Shown piece by piece: positions 1-8,125 of a stretch of 64,000 nucleotides of DNA. Within the stretch, counting starts at the first letter, position 1. Each line of letters opens with the position of its first letter. The translations under genes and the position numbers were made by a program. Under the pieces are notes generated by a model, which was given only the letters and a program-made list of their open reading frames with translations, did not search any database and was not told where the DNA came from. Source of the DNA: Pseudomonas antarctica (GTDB taxonomy: Bacteria > Pseudomonadota > Gammaproteobacteria > Pseudomonadales > Pseudomonadaceae); NCBI RefSeq assembly GCF_001647715.1, contig NZ_CP015600.1:1984001-2048000 (forward strand). The letters run 5' to 3'.

Positions 1-1
1 G

Positions 2-808
2 TTGGGCGATATGGTAGACGGTGGCGGTCATCTCGTTGATCGCGGTGGCGGCTTGGTCGGTTTCGCTTTGCTGGCCGAGCATGCCGTGTTGCACCTCGTT
101 CATGCTGCTGGCCAGGCGAGCGGCGCCTTCATCGAGCTGCCGGGCGGTGCGCGCCACGGTGTTGACCACCCGCTGGTAGCCGGCTTGCATGGCGTTGAAT
201 GCACTGGCCATTTGGCCGACTTCATCTGTGCAGGCCAGGGGCACGCGGGCCGACAAATCACCGGTCTTCTCGACGTGCAGCATTACGTCCTTGAGGGTAT
301 TGAGTTGGCTGAGCAGGAAGCGGATCAGCAACTGCGAGGCGCCGAGCATCGCCAGCATCAGGATCAGCACGACCACAGCGTAGTTGGCGAAGCGTTCGGC
401 GAATACCTGGCTCAGGCTCTGCCCATAGGCCAGCACGGCGATCCGTCGCCCATCGGCGCGTGCAATGACTTCAGCGCCGATCAGCGGGTTTTCACCCAGC
501 AAGGGCAGGTGATTCAGCTCGACCCAGCCACTGGCTGTGCTCAGGGCTGACAGGTCCTGATCGGCCAACTGCGGGATTTGGCCACGGGCAAACGTCAACC
601 AGTGCTCGCCCTCAGGCAGCGCCTTGTCGGCCGGCCAGCTGCCGAGCAATCGCGCCTGCGCCTGGGCCGAGGCTTGGGACGCCGCGTTGCGTGCCTGTTG
701 TTCGAGCTGCACGGCGTACAGCACCAGCAGCAATGTGGTGATGAAAGCGACCGCGTTGACCGCCCAGAATTTGTATTTCAGCGAGATATTGCTAAGCCAG
801 GCACCCAT
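2..808 (-). CDS. Methyl-accepting chemotaxis protein, N-terminal part
   Basis: Chemoreceptor that would pass ligand signals to the CheA kinase at the inner membrane. The reading frame starts at an ATG at 808 and runs off the left window edge, so only about 269 residues are present. A first membrane segment lies near residues 14-35. A short periplasmic region of about 100 residues follows, then a second membrane segment near 142-165 and a HAMP region with the DEVGQMASAFNAM signature. The visible end is the start of the methylation helix. The signalling hairpin lies outside the window. The sensor region is too small for a double-Cache domain and I cannot name its ligand. It is divergent neither from nor coupled to tatD; a 96-bp gap separates its start from the tatD stop. 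Confidence 0.88.
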   Translation of the reverse strand, partial: MGAWLSNISLKYKFWAVNAVAFITTLLLVLYAVQLEQQARNAASQASAQAQARLLGSWPADKALPEGEHWLTFARGQIPQLADQDLSALSTASGWVELNHLPLLGENPLIGAEVIARADGRRIAVLAYGQSLSQVFAERFANYAVVVLILMLAMLGASQLLIRFLLSQLNTLKDVMLHVEKTGDLSARVPLACTDEVGQMASAFNAMQAGYQRVVNTVARTARQLDEGAARLASSMNEVQHGMLGQQSETDQAATAINEMTATVYHIAQ

Positions 809-904
809 GGAAGGTTTTCTCTGATAGCGGAAACAGTGTTGGCAAGGTGCCATTATTGTGCCGCTACTCAGGCAATCGGTTTTGACATGGGTCAATGCGC
901 CGCA

Positions 905-1711
905 TCAACCGACGTGGGGCAAGCCAAAAAATGCGCGCGAGCACGCGCTGCTGTGCTCGGCCAGGTCTTCGATGGTTTCGTTGCGGTGCAGGGCGACTTC
1001 ACGCAGCACTTCAGGCAAGTAGGCCGGTTCATTGCGGCCATTTTTCGGCTTGGGGCGCAGGGTGCGCGGCAGCAGGTAGGGCGCATCGCTTTCCAGCATC
1101 AGACGGCCCCGGGGAATTTCCCTGACCAGCGGATGCAGGTGAGCCCCACGGCGCTCGTCGCAGATCCAACCGGTGATGCCGATGTGCAAGTCGAGGTCGA
1201 GGTAGCTGAACAACGCGTGTTGTTCGCCGGTAAAGCAATGCACCACGGCCGCCGTCAGGTGGTCGCGGTAGCCCTTGAGAATTTCCAGCAGGCGCTGGTT
1301 GGCGTCGCGCTCGTGGAGAAACACTGGCAACTTCAGCTCGACGGCCAGCGCCAGGTGTTCTTCGAGGACTTTTTCCTGCTGGGGCCGCGGGGAAAAATCC
1401 CGGTTGAAATCCAGCCCGCACTCACCCACCGCACGCACGCGGTTTTCGCTGAGTAGTGCGCGCAAGCGCTGAGCGCTGTCGCCGTTCCAGTCACTGGCCG
1501 AGTGCGGGTGGATGCCAGCGGTGCTGAACAGACGTTGGCCGCTTTGATCAAGTTTTACGCACAGTTCCAGGGCCTGTTCGCTGCCGTCGACACTGGTGCC
1601 GGTGAGGACCAATTGTTCCACGCCGGCGGCATAGGCGCGGTCGAGAACGGCCTGGTGCCTCTCGTCGAAACAGGGGTTGGTCAGGTTGACGCCGATATCA
1701 ATGAGTTGCAT
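905..1711 (-). CDS. tatD: TatD family metal-dependent hydrolase
   Basis: A 268-residue TIM-barrel metallohydrolase of the TatD DNase family, whose members act as 3'-5' exonucleases in DNA repair or turnover. The N-terminus reads [11 protein letters not shown], the TatD-subtype variant of the usual HxH motif. Other landmarks are GIHPH (66-70), GECGLD (96-101), HERDA (133-137), HCFTG (158-162) and ESDAPY (207-212), the metal and active-site positions of the family. The ATG at 1711 fits the family start. It stands alone, with a 236-bp spacer to the divergent transglycosylase gene. Assignment to TatD rather than YcfH or YjjV rests on the GVNLT motif. Confidence 0.9.
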   Translation of the reverse strand: MQLIDIGVNLTNPCFDERHQAVLDRAYAAGVEQLVLTGTSVDGSEQALELCVKLDQSGQRLFSTAGIHPHSASDWNGDSAQRLRALLSENRVRAVGECGLDFNRDFSPRPQQEKVLEEHLALAVELKLPVFLHERDANQRLLEILKGYRDHLTAAVVHCFTGEQHALFSYLDLDLHIGITGWICDERRGAHLHPLVREIPRGRLMLESDAPYLLPRTLRPKPKNGRNEPAYLPEVLREVALHRNETIEDLAEHSSACSRAFFGLPHVG

Positions 1712-1947
1712 GGTGCTATCTCCGCCTGCGGCCGGAAAGCATATCAGAGCTGTAGATTTATAAGAAAAACTAAGAACTACAACGAGTTATAGCTGTCTTT
1801 GAACGTCGCAAGCGACATTGTGGTGGGTAACACACCTTCTACCATGCCGCCGTTGCGTGCCTTGCCAGCGCATAAAGCGCTCTGTTTCTGACCTCCAGCC
1901 CTTCGCCTTTCGCGAAGAGGCTGGCCAGTATTCTTTCCGGAGAGCGG

Positions 1948-3369
1948 ATGATCCGACCCTCGGCGTTGCTTGTGTTGTGCCTGACGTTACTGCTGCCCAT
2001 GGCGGCGGTCGCACGTCTGGATGGGCCGCTGGAAGTGACCAAGCCCGGCAAGGTACGTGACCTGGCGCAAATTCGCTCCAGCCGCACCCTGCGTGTGTTG
2101 GTCAACCAGAGCCGCAACAGTTCCGGTGAGGTCCAGGGCCAGGCCATCGGTGTCGAATACCATCGCCTGCGGGCCTTCGAGCAATACCTGAACGGCCACG
2201 CCCGTGACGGTGAAGAAATCAACCTCAAGATTATTCCCAAGGCCAAGGATCAACTGCTCGGCGCGCTGGCGCGTGGCGAAGGTGACCTGGTGGCGCCGGG
2301 TGAATTGCTCGATGTGAAGGCCGCGCACAAAATCAGCACCAGCGACCCGATTGCCAGCGATGTGCCGTTGTGGCTGGTGGGCGTCAAGGGCGAGCGGCGG
2401 TTTACCAAGCTGGAGCAACTGTCCGGGCGTACCCTGGCGCTGACCACCGGCAGTGCGGCGGCGGACGCGATTAATCAGGTCAACCAGAAACTGGCCCTGC
2501 ACAAGCAGCCGCCGGTGAAGGTGGAGTGGGTCGACCCGACATTGGCCGTGGAAGATGTATTGGAGATGGTCCAGGCCGGTATCTTCCACCTCACCATTGT
2601 CGAAAAACCGATTGCCGAGCGTTGGTCGAAAATCCTGCCCAAGTTGCGCTTTGATCGGCAGGTGGCGATCAGCGAGCCGGGCGATGAGTACTGGTTCGTG
2701 CGCCAGGATGCCTCGATGCTACGGGCCAGTATTGATCGGTTCCTCAAGTCTTATCGCACGCCCTCCGACCAGGACGTGGCGTTCCAGCGTATCTACCGAC
2801 GCCTCTATCAAGTGCGTAACCCCCTGGCACGCGCCGATCGCCAGCGTCTGGAAAAGCTGCGCCCGGTCCTGCAAAAACACGCCCGTGAGCAGGGCATGGA
2901 CTGGTTGAACCTGGCGGCACTGGCGTTCAAGGAGTCGGCCTTTGACCCCGGCGCGCGCAGCAGTGGCGGACCTACCGGCCTGATGCAGATCACGCCCTCC
3001 GCGGCGCAGCGGGTGGGCGTCAATAATATCGAGAGCCTCGACAGCAACGTGCAGGCTGGCGCGCGCTACCTGGCGATGATTCGCCGCAAATTCTTTGCCA
3101 GCCCAAAACTGAACGAGCGTGAACGCATGGCCTTTGTGCTGGCGGCTTACAACATGGGGCCGGAGCGTGTGCAGGGCATGCGTGCGGAGGCACGCCGCCG
3201 GGGGTTGAACCCCAATCAGTGGTTCTTCCAGGTTGAACGTATTGCCATGGAGCAGGTGGGAATGGGTGGCGTCAGCTATGTTAATAGCGTGAACAAGTAC
3301 TACTTGGCGTTTGATCGGGAGCGCGGGTCCCTGGAACCGTCGACGCCGAAGATCGCCTCGCGAAAATAA
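1948..3369 (+). CDS. mltF2: MltF-type membrane-bound lytic murein transglycosylase
   Basis: A 473-residue enzyme predicted to cleave peptidoglycan glycan strands and leave 1,6-anhydro-muramyl ends. A signal peptide ends near AVA (about residue 22). Residues about 45-285 form an amino-acid-binding-like (SBP_bac_3) regulatory module, and residues about 305-450 form a family 1 SLT domain. The catalytic Glu is E329 in FKESAFDP, followed by GLMQITP and AAYNMGP. The ATG at 1948 has GGAGAG six bases upstream. The symbol follows its place beside greB, tesA and oprI, which recalls the P. aeruginosa MltF2 locus; this is synteny from memory. The N-terminus lacks a clear lipobox, so it may be soluble periplasmic rather than anchored. 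Confidence 0.86.
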   Translation: MIRPSALLVLCLTLLLPMAAVARLDGPLEVTKPGKVRDLAQIRSSRTLRVLVNQSRNSSGEVQGQAIGVEYHRLRAFEQYLNGHARDGEEINLKIIPKAKDQLLGALARGEGDLVAPGELLDVKAAHKISTSDPIASDVPLWLVGVKGERRFTKLEQLSGRTLALTTGSAAADAINQVNQKLALHKQPPVKVEWVDPTLAVEDVLEMVQAGIFHLTIVEKPIAERWSKILPKLRFDRQVAISEPGDEYWFVRQDASMLRASIDRFLKSYRTPSDQDVAFQRIYRRLYQVRNPLARADRQRLEKLRPVLQKHAREQGMDWLNLAALAFKESAFDPGARSSGGPTGLMQITPSAAQRVGVNNIESLDSNVQAGARYLAMIRRKFFASPKLNERERMAFVLAAYNMGPERVQGMRAEARRRGLNPNQWFFQVERIAMEQVGMGGVSYVNSVNKYYLAFDRERGSLEPSTPKIASRK

Positions 3370-3472
3370 TCGTTTTTATCGATAAGTATTAGGCATTTTT
3401 TCGGCTTTTATCATTGTTTAATTCGATTAATATAGCGGCCAACCAACCCCTACTTTGAAAAGGATTATCTGC

Positions 3473-3907
3473 ATGAGCCCACTGATCAACCGCATCCTGT
3501 CCACCCGCGCCGGTTACGGCCTGACCATCCTGCGAATTTTCGTCGGTATCATTTTCGCGGCACACGGCTCGCAAAAACTTTTTGGCTGGTTTGGTGGCTA
3601 CGGCCTGGCGGGTACTGCGCAGTATATGGAAAGCCTCGGCCTTACACCGGGTACCTTGATGGCGGTGCTGTCAGGCGGTACGGAGTTCTTCGCCGGGCTG
3701 GCATTGATCATCGGTTTGCTGGCGCGCCCGGCCGCATTGGGCCTGACCTTCCTGTCGCTGGTGGCGATTTTCTCGGTGCACATCCACAATGGGCTGTTCA
3801 TGGCCAATAACGGTTATGAGTTTGCATTGGCCTTGCTCGGCGGCGCGCTGGCGGTCTTGCTGGAAGGCGCTGGCAAACTGTCAGTCGACCGTGCCATCGC
3901 CAACTGA
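3473..3907 (+). CDS. DoxX family membrane protein
   Basis: A 144-residue inner-membrane protein of the DoxX/DoxD family with four hydrophobic segments. It begins with an RIFVGIIFAAHGSQKLFGWF stretch, and the HG-QKLF motif is typical of the family. The ATG at 3473 is preferred because AAGGA lies eight bases upstream; an in-frame ATG at 3455 has no ribosome-binding site. DoxX homologues have been linked to redox and sulfur stress, but no biochemical role can be read here. It is followed directly by an intrinsic terminator, so it is probably a single-gene unit. Confidence 0.87.
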   Translation: MSPLINRILSTRAGYGLTILRIFVGIIFAAHGSQKLFGWFGGYGLAGTAQYMESLGLTPGTLMAVLSGGTEFFAGLALIIGLLARPAALGLTFLSLVAIFSVHIHNGLFMANNGYEFALALLGGALAVLLEGAGKLSVDRAIAN

Positions 3908-3925
3908 TACCCACGTCGCACCTTG

Positions 3926-3953
3926 AAAAAGCCCGCCATGAGCGGGCTTTTTC
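3926..3953 (+). terminator. Intrinsic terminator after the DoxX gene
   Basis: AAAAAGCCCGC and GCGGGCTTTTT form a strong stem with the loop CATGA, followed by a T-run. It begins about 20 bases after the stop codon at 3907. It is nearly symmetrical and could stop transcription from either side. Confidence 0.88.
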
Positions 3954-3967
3954 GTTGCTCGCGATTC

Positions 3968-3997
3968 TTGACACCGCCCCATCGGCTTCTCTAGGAT
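3968..3997 (+). promoter_or_regulatory. Strong sigma-70-like promoter
   Basis: A perfect -35 TTGACA (3968-3973) is followed after 18 bases by TAGGAT (3992-3997). Transcription would begin near 4004, about 160 bases before the ATG of the next gene, which gives a long leader. Confidence 0.66.
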
Positions 3998-4064
3998 GCT
4001 GCTCATGCGCCGATTTAAACAGCTAATTGCGGGGCGCCACTGGGACTCATTGCAGCCCGACAGA

Positions 4065-4154
4065 AGCCTGCGCTTATTGCGCGTCAGGCTTCGAAATACC
4101 GCTAAAGCGCTGGTTCGGTGTTGCCTCTCACCTGCCCGCAGACTTTTGAGGCAG
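4065..4154 (+). promoter_or_regulatory. Structured 5' leader with the Shine-Dalgarno in a stem
   Basis: Within the predicted leader, AGCCTGCGC (4065-4073) can pair with GCG...CAGGCT (4079-4090). Farther on, TGCCTC (4122-4127) can pair with GAGGCA (4148-4153), which holds the likely ribosome-binding site. A competing pairing, CTGCC with GGCAG (4150-4154), is also possible. Alternative pairings over a ribosome-binding site suggest translational control, but this has been read only from the sequence. Confidence 0.4.
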
Positions 4155-4166
4155 AGACACGACACG

Positions 4167-4475
4167 ATGAATGCACTACGCCCCCTCATACGCCTGGCCC
4201 CGATTACTGCGGGCCTGATTCAACGTAATCCGAGAATTCTGCTGGGCGGCAAGCACCAGCCAACGCTGTTGCGTTATCTGGACGGTTGGCCGCGTCGCAC
4301 GGGGCGGCCTTCGGCCTTCCTGATCCAGTTTGTGGAAGATGGCGACTCACTGGCCCGCTTTGCCAGCAACAGCTTTGATCTTGCGGTTATTCAGGCGCCA
4401 AGTGCCGGCGATGCCGACGAGGTGATTCGCCAACTGACGCGCATTGCCCGGCAAGGCTTGATTGCGCGTCGTTAA
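4167..4475 (+). CDS. Small conserved-looking protein of unknown function
   Basis: A 102-residue protein that I do not recognise. The chosen ATG at 4167 lies behind GAGGCAGAGA. An in-frame upstream ATG at 4005 would add an Arg/Leu-rich segment and begins almost at the predicted transcription start, so it is less likely. The sequence has no signal peptide or long membrane helix. The basic first half includes RNPRILLGGKHQPTLLRYLDG and a helical C-terminal half contains ADEVIRQLTRIARQGL. Its base composition fits the host. Convergence with the ABC-transporter block, four bases away, leaves no room for a terminator between them. Confidence 0.62.
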   Translation: MNALRPLIRLAPITAGLIQRNPRILLGGKHQPTLLRYLDGWPRRTGRPSAFLIQFVEDGDSLARFASNSFDLAVIQAPSAGDADEVIRQLTRIARQGLIARR

Positions 4476-4479
4476 AGCG

Positions 4480-6222
4480 TCAGTGGAAGGCTTTAGCAAC
4501 GACTGCTCGCCGCCGCCGGTGGTACACAAAAACTGCCCAGGCGATCAAGCATAACGGCAGCGGTACCGCGCCGATCATCAGCAGTTTCAGGTTTCGTTCC
4601 ATGCGATGCACCGAGGCGTAAGCCTGGGCCTTGAGTGCTTGCAACTCCATGGGCAGTCGCAGGCGCTCCTTGTTGAGCGCTTGCAACTGGGTATTGGTAT
4701 CCACCGCTTGTGTGCCGAAATCTATTCTCGGCGGGTTCAATCGTTGCCATTCCTGTTCGGTTTGCTCAAGCCGTTTTTGCAGTTCTCCCGCCTTTTGCGT
4801 ATAGGCCTGTGCGGCGGCCTCGCGCATTTGTTCCAGTGCCTGGGGGGCATCGCTCGCCATCGCACGGGGTTGAATGCTCGCAAGAATGTCGGGGGCAGCC
4901 AGGTTATCCAATGTATTCAAGACAAACAGCACGTTGTTGTTGGGCGCCGAACTGATGACGGAATCCATCAGCAAATCCGTGTCGGCGACCACCACCACCT
5001 GGATGTGTGCGGCTTTTTGCAAACCAGGGGGCTGTCCACTGACACCCTCTGGAAATGCGGAGTAGGCAGGGCCATCGATGCGGGCCGCTATCACCTGGCG
5101 TTGTCCGGGAGTCGTCCAGTCGATGAGTGAGTCGAATGCAGGCGCCGCTGCAACCCGGTCAGTGTCCATTAATGCGGACTGCCTGGAGCTTTGCAGCAGA
5201 GGCGTCAGCGTCGTACGGCCTTTCCTGACGCGCGAAAGTGCGCCGCTGCTTGATACGACCACAGCATTCAGTTTCCAGGTGCTCACATCGTTGGCTGTCA
5301 TCGCTTGCCGTGGCAGGTTCAACCTGGCTGCGAGGCGTAATGCCGGCGCCTCAGGGCTGAGCGAAGACGATAGGGTATAGAGATGATCGACCAGTAGTTT
5401 GTCCGTCGGCATCTGTATGCCCCACGCGGCAAGTAGCCCGTCGAGCCGGGAGTCCGCCGATGGCGTTTTCCCATCCAACGCGCTCACGGGATCAATGAAG
5501 ATCATCAGTTTGCCGCCCCTCAATACAAACTGTTCAATCGCATACAAGGTGTGTTCGGGCAGTGCGCGCGGGTGCACGACCATCAGCGTTCCGATCGATT
5601 CAGGCACCTTGGAGGTGCTTGATGCCAGGCTCACAAGGTTGAAATGTTGATGCATCTGCGCCATCACTCGGCCTGCAGACTCATTCAGCGCCAGCCCCGT
5701 CAGCACGCCAATGGTGGGCGGTTCGGGGTGCATCAACTTGTAGATCAGGTGGCTGATTTCATATTCAAGCAGTGGCTCGTCATCGCGGCTGAATACATCG
5801 ATACGTTGTGCAGTCTGACCGGCACGGGTACCGATAAGGCCCATGAAACCCTGCTTGTCATCCAGGCCGAATAAGCCGGCTTTGTAGGCATCTTCTGAAT
5901 AAGGTACCGGATCAATAACGTGCAGGTTAATCATGCCCTTTGACGCTTTTTCGAACTCATTGAGCAAGTCTTCGACGCGTTCACCGTAGCGCTTTAATGC
6001 GTGGCTTCTGTTTGGATCATGGCTTGAGTTGAAGTAATACAAATCCAGCGGATGTTCCAGTGTCGCGAGCAAGTGTCGCGCCGAGGGCGACAAAGTGTGT
6101 TTTTTTTGCTGTGAAAAGTCCCAGCGTACCTCAGGCAGGTTATTTACCCAGGCCAGATTAAACGCGAGGAACAGTAACAGTATGACCAACAGTGTCATGC
6201 CCGTACTAAGAACGGATCGCAT
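4480..6222 (-). CDS. GldG-like ABC transporter auxiliary protein
   Basis: A 580-residue membrane-anchored protein resembling GldG and other ABC_transp_aux proteins, which accompany ABC-2 exporters. An N-terminal membrane helix spans about residues 7-27. A large extracytoplasmic region follows, with two Rossmann-like parts (the IGVLTGLA and LMIFIDPVSAL segments). A Glu/Gln-rich predicted coiled coil lies near 440-540, and a second membrane helix near 547-568 ends in Arg-rich residues. It is the last gene of a three-gene operon, 15 bases after the permease. GldG family members are known from Bacteroidetes gliding, but similar cassettes occur widely and this one need not concern motility. GC content is visibly lower than in the flanking genes. 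Confidence 0.72.
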   Translation of the reverse strand: MRSVLSTGMTLLVILLLFLAFNLAWVNNLPEVRWDFSQQKKHTLSPSARHLLATLEHPLDLYYFNSSHDPNRSHALKRYGERVEDLLNEFEKASKGMINLHVIDPVPYSEDAYKAGLFGLDDKQGFMGLIGTRAGQTAQRIDVFSRDDEPLLEYEISHLIYKLMHPEPPTIGVLTGLALNESAGRVMAQMHQHFNLVSLASSTSKVPESIGTLMVVHPRALPEHTLYAIEQFVLRGGKLMIFIDPVSALDGKTPSADSRLDGLLAAWGIQMPTDKLLVDHLYTLSSSLSPEAPALRLAARLNLPRQAMTANDVSTWKLNAVVVSSSGALSRVRKGRTTLTPLLQSSRQSALMDTDRVAAAPAFDSLIDWTTPGQRQVIAARIDGPAYSAFPEGVSGQPPGLQKAAHIQVVVVADTDLLMDSVISSAPNNNVLFVLNTLDNLAAPDILASIQPRAMASDAPQALEQMREAAAQAYTQKAGELQKRLEQTEQEWQRLNPPRIDFGTQAVDTNTQLQALNKERLRLPMELQALKAQAYASVHRMERNLKLLMIGAVPLPLCLIAWAVFVYHRRRRAVVAKAFH

Positions 6223-6237
6223 ACGTTGCTTCCCTTC

Positions 6238-6963
6238 TCAACTGGTTTTGTAGTTGAGTGTGACCGTCGTTGCCGAGAGAAAGGCAAGGATCATGCTGAT
6301 GAAGTACAAACTGTCACGAAGTGTCAGTTTGCCATTGTCGATCGTCTCGAAACGCGAGATGGGGTCAAGCGCAATCAAACTGTCTACCACCCAGATGGGC
6401 GCCTGATGTTCGAGTGCATCCAGGACAGAAGAAAGTCCGCTGGCTGTCAGCAATAAACCCAACGTCACCAGGAAAATAACCAGGCGTTGGCGCGTGAATG
6501 TGCAAATAAAACTACCGACAGACAGATAGCTTCCCGCCAGTAACCAACTGGCCAGAAATTGTGAGCTGATAACACGGTTGTCGGCAGTGCCGAGACAGTT
6601 GGCGAGGATCACTATAGGAAACGTGAGCATCAACGCGATACCACACACGACCCACGCGGCCAGAAATTTTCCCATTACGCGTTCTGCTGACGTAATGGGC
6701 AGTGTTTTCATCATGTCGCGCAGGCCCGTGGTGCGTTCGTCCGCCCACAGGTGTGTCGATAACATTGGAATCAGCAGCAGATAGAGCCAGGGGTGCAACT
6801 GGAAAAATACGTGCAAGTCGCCGCTGTCCCGTTCCATCCACGGGCTCGTATACAGCCCCAGCGTAGCGCACAGCACCAGGAAAGCAGCAACACTCAGGTA
6901 GGTGCTTGGCGTGCAGGCGTAACTGGCAAGTTGACGCTTGAAAATAACGGGCAGCAGCTTCAA
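6238..6963 (-). CDS. ABC-2 type transporter permease (GldF/NosY-like)
   Basis: A 241-residue integral membrane protein with about six hydrophobic segments, typical of ABC-2 permeases. The WADERTTGLRDMMKTLPIT segment after the second helix is the family's cytoplasmic coupling region. The start at 6963 is TTG and overlaps the ATPase stop by four bases (TTGA). No upstream alternative exists and the next Met is some 40 residues in, so the rare start is probably real and translation coupled. It partners the ATPase upstream and the GldG-like protein downstream. The substrate is unknown. Confidence 0.8.
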   Translation of the reverse strand: MKLLPVIFKRQLASYACTPSTYLSVAAFLVLCATLGLYTSPWMERDSGDLHVFFQLHPWLYLLLIPMLSTHLWADERTTGLRDMMKTLPITSAERVMGKFLAAWVVCGIALMLTFPIVILANCLGTADNRVISSQFLASWLLAGSYLSVGSFICTFTRQRLVIFLVTLGLLLTASGLSSVLDALEHQAPIWVVDSLIALDPISRFETIDNGKLTLRDSLYFISMILAFLSATTVTLNYKTS

Positions 6964-7886
6964 AGGGATACCTCGTGGCTAAGGCGGTGAACAACGTCGT
7001 TCAGGCGCCCTGGTTCCAGGCTCAGTGACGTGATATTCCAGCCGCGGCTGGCGATAAGTGCGTTTATAGGGGGGTAGATGGTGTGACCCGGCATGGCGAG
7101 AACAGTCACGGTGCCTGGCGTGTGCCGGTCCTCCTCTATGCCGGCGACGCCGGGTAATACGGCAAGGGCCAGTAAATCCAGAGGTGTTTGCGCGGCCAGC
7201 GTGACGGCTTGGTAATGCCGGGAGTTGCGCTGCAAATCGGGCAGCGGGGTGTCGGCCACAAGATGGCCGTCTGCGATAACCAGCGCGCGCGTGCAGAGAT
7301 TGGAAAGGTCATCGCAATGACGGGAGGCGATGATGACCGTCATTTCTTCGGCCAGGGACTGGATAAGTGTCTTGAACTTGAGCAATTGATCCGGCGCCAA
7401 ACCCTCGATCGGTTCATCCAGCAAGAGCAGGTCGGGTGTATGCAGGATCGCTTGGGCGATGGCTAATTTGCGCTTCAAACCGATGGAAAGCGTGTCGAGT
7501 GGGGCGTTGAGCACGCGGGACAATTCCAGGCGCATGGCTGCTCGATCTACCCGGCTGCGTTTTTCAGCGCCGCTGAAACCTCGCACGTCAGCGATGAAAT
7601 TGAGCAGGCCTTTGACCGACATCGACTGATGGCTGAGGCCGCCCTGGAGTTGATAGCCCAGGGCTTTTCGGGCTTGAAGTGGGTGCGATTGAGTGTCGAA
7701 CCCTTGGACAGTGATATGCCCGGCAGAGGGTTTTATTACGCCGGATATCAGGTTCAGCAGTGTGGTTTTGCCTGCGCCATGCTCCCCGAACAGGCCTATG
7801 CATTCCTGGCGTTCGGCGCAAAACGAGAGTTGGGTAATGACGTTTCTTTTGCCCAGGTGCTTTGTCAGGCTGCTTATCTCGAGCAT
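6960..7886 (-). CDS. ABC transporter ATP-binding protein (GldA-like)
   Basis: A 308-residue ATPase. Walker A is GEHGAGKT (34-41), a Q-loop lies near 79, Walker B is LLLLDEP (153-159) and the H-loop His is near 190. The signature region is LSIGLKRK (133-140) instead of LSGGQ, the kind of variation seen in exporters of the Gld/CcmA type. A C-terminal extension of about 100 residues follows the nucleotide-binding domain. The start at 7886 aligns with the family (MLEISSLTK). In-frame starts at 7934 and 7970 would add 16 or 28 residues, and none of the three has a good ribosome-binding site. It heads the operon and is divergent from the coiled-coil gene at 8126. Confidence 0.85.
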   Translation of the reverse strand: MLEISSLTKHLGKRNVITQLSFCAERQECIGLFGEHGAGKTTLLNLISGVIKPSAGHITVQGFDTQSHPLQARKALGYQLQGGLSHQSMSVKGLLNFIADVRGFSGAEKRSRVDRAAMRLELSRVLNAPLDTLSIGLKRKLAIAQAILHTPDLLLLDEPIEGLAPDQLLKFKTLIQSLAEEMTVIIASRHCDDLSNLCTRALVIADGHLVADTPLPDLQRNSRHYQAVTLAAQTPLDLLALAVLPGVAGIEEDRHTPGTVTVLAMPGHTIYPPINALIASRGWNITSLSLEPGRLNDVVHRLSHEVSL

Positions 7887-8125
7887 TTGTTTACCGAATA
7901 AGTTTTGCGAGGCGTATGAGCATGTGCCCGTCATGAACGGTTGAGCGCCAAGAAGGTTACGTTTAAACATTGGACTTGGGAACGTGGGGACATGTTTATC
8001 AGATAAGTCCTACGTCAGATTGGATAACTTGCTGAAACAATTGCGTTGTTTCGAGCTTATTAATGGCCGGATGTTTATCTGGCGTTTATATAAGGTTTAC
8101 TCTTTCGCAATGAGGCCTGAATAGC

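Noticed and set aside
6512..6994. Second frame through the ABC permease
   Set aside because: It overlaps the permease on the same strand in another frame and lacks membrane segments or family match.
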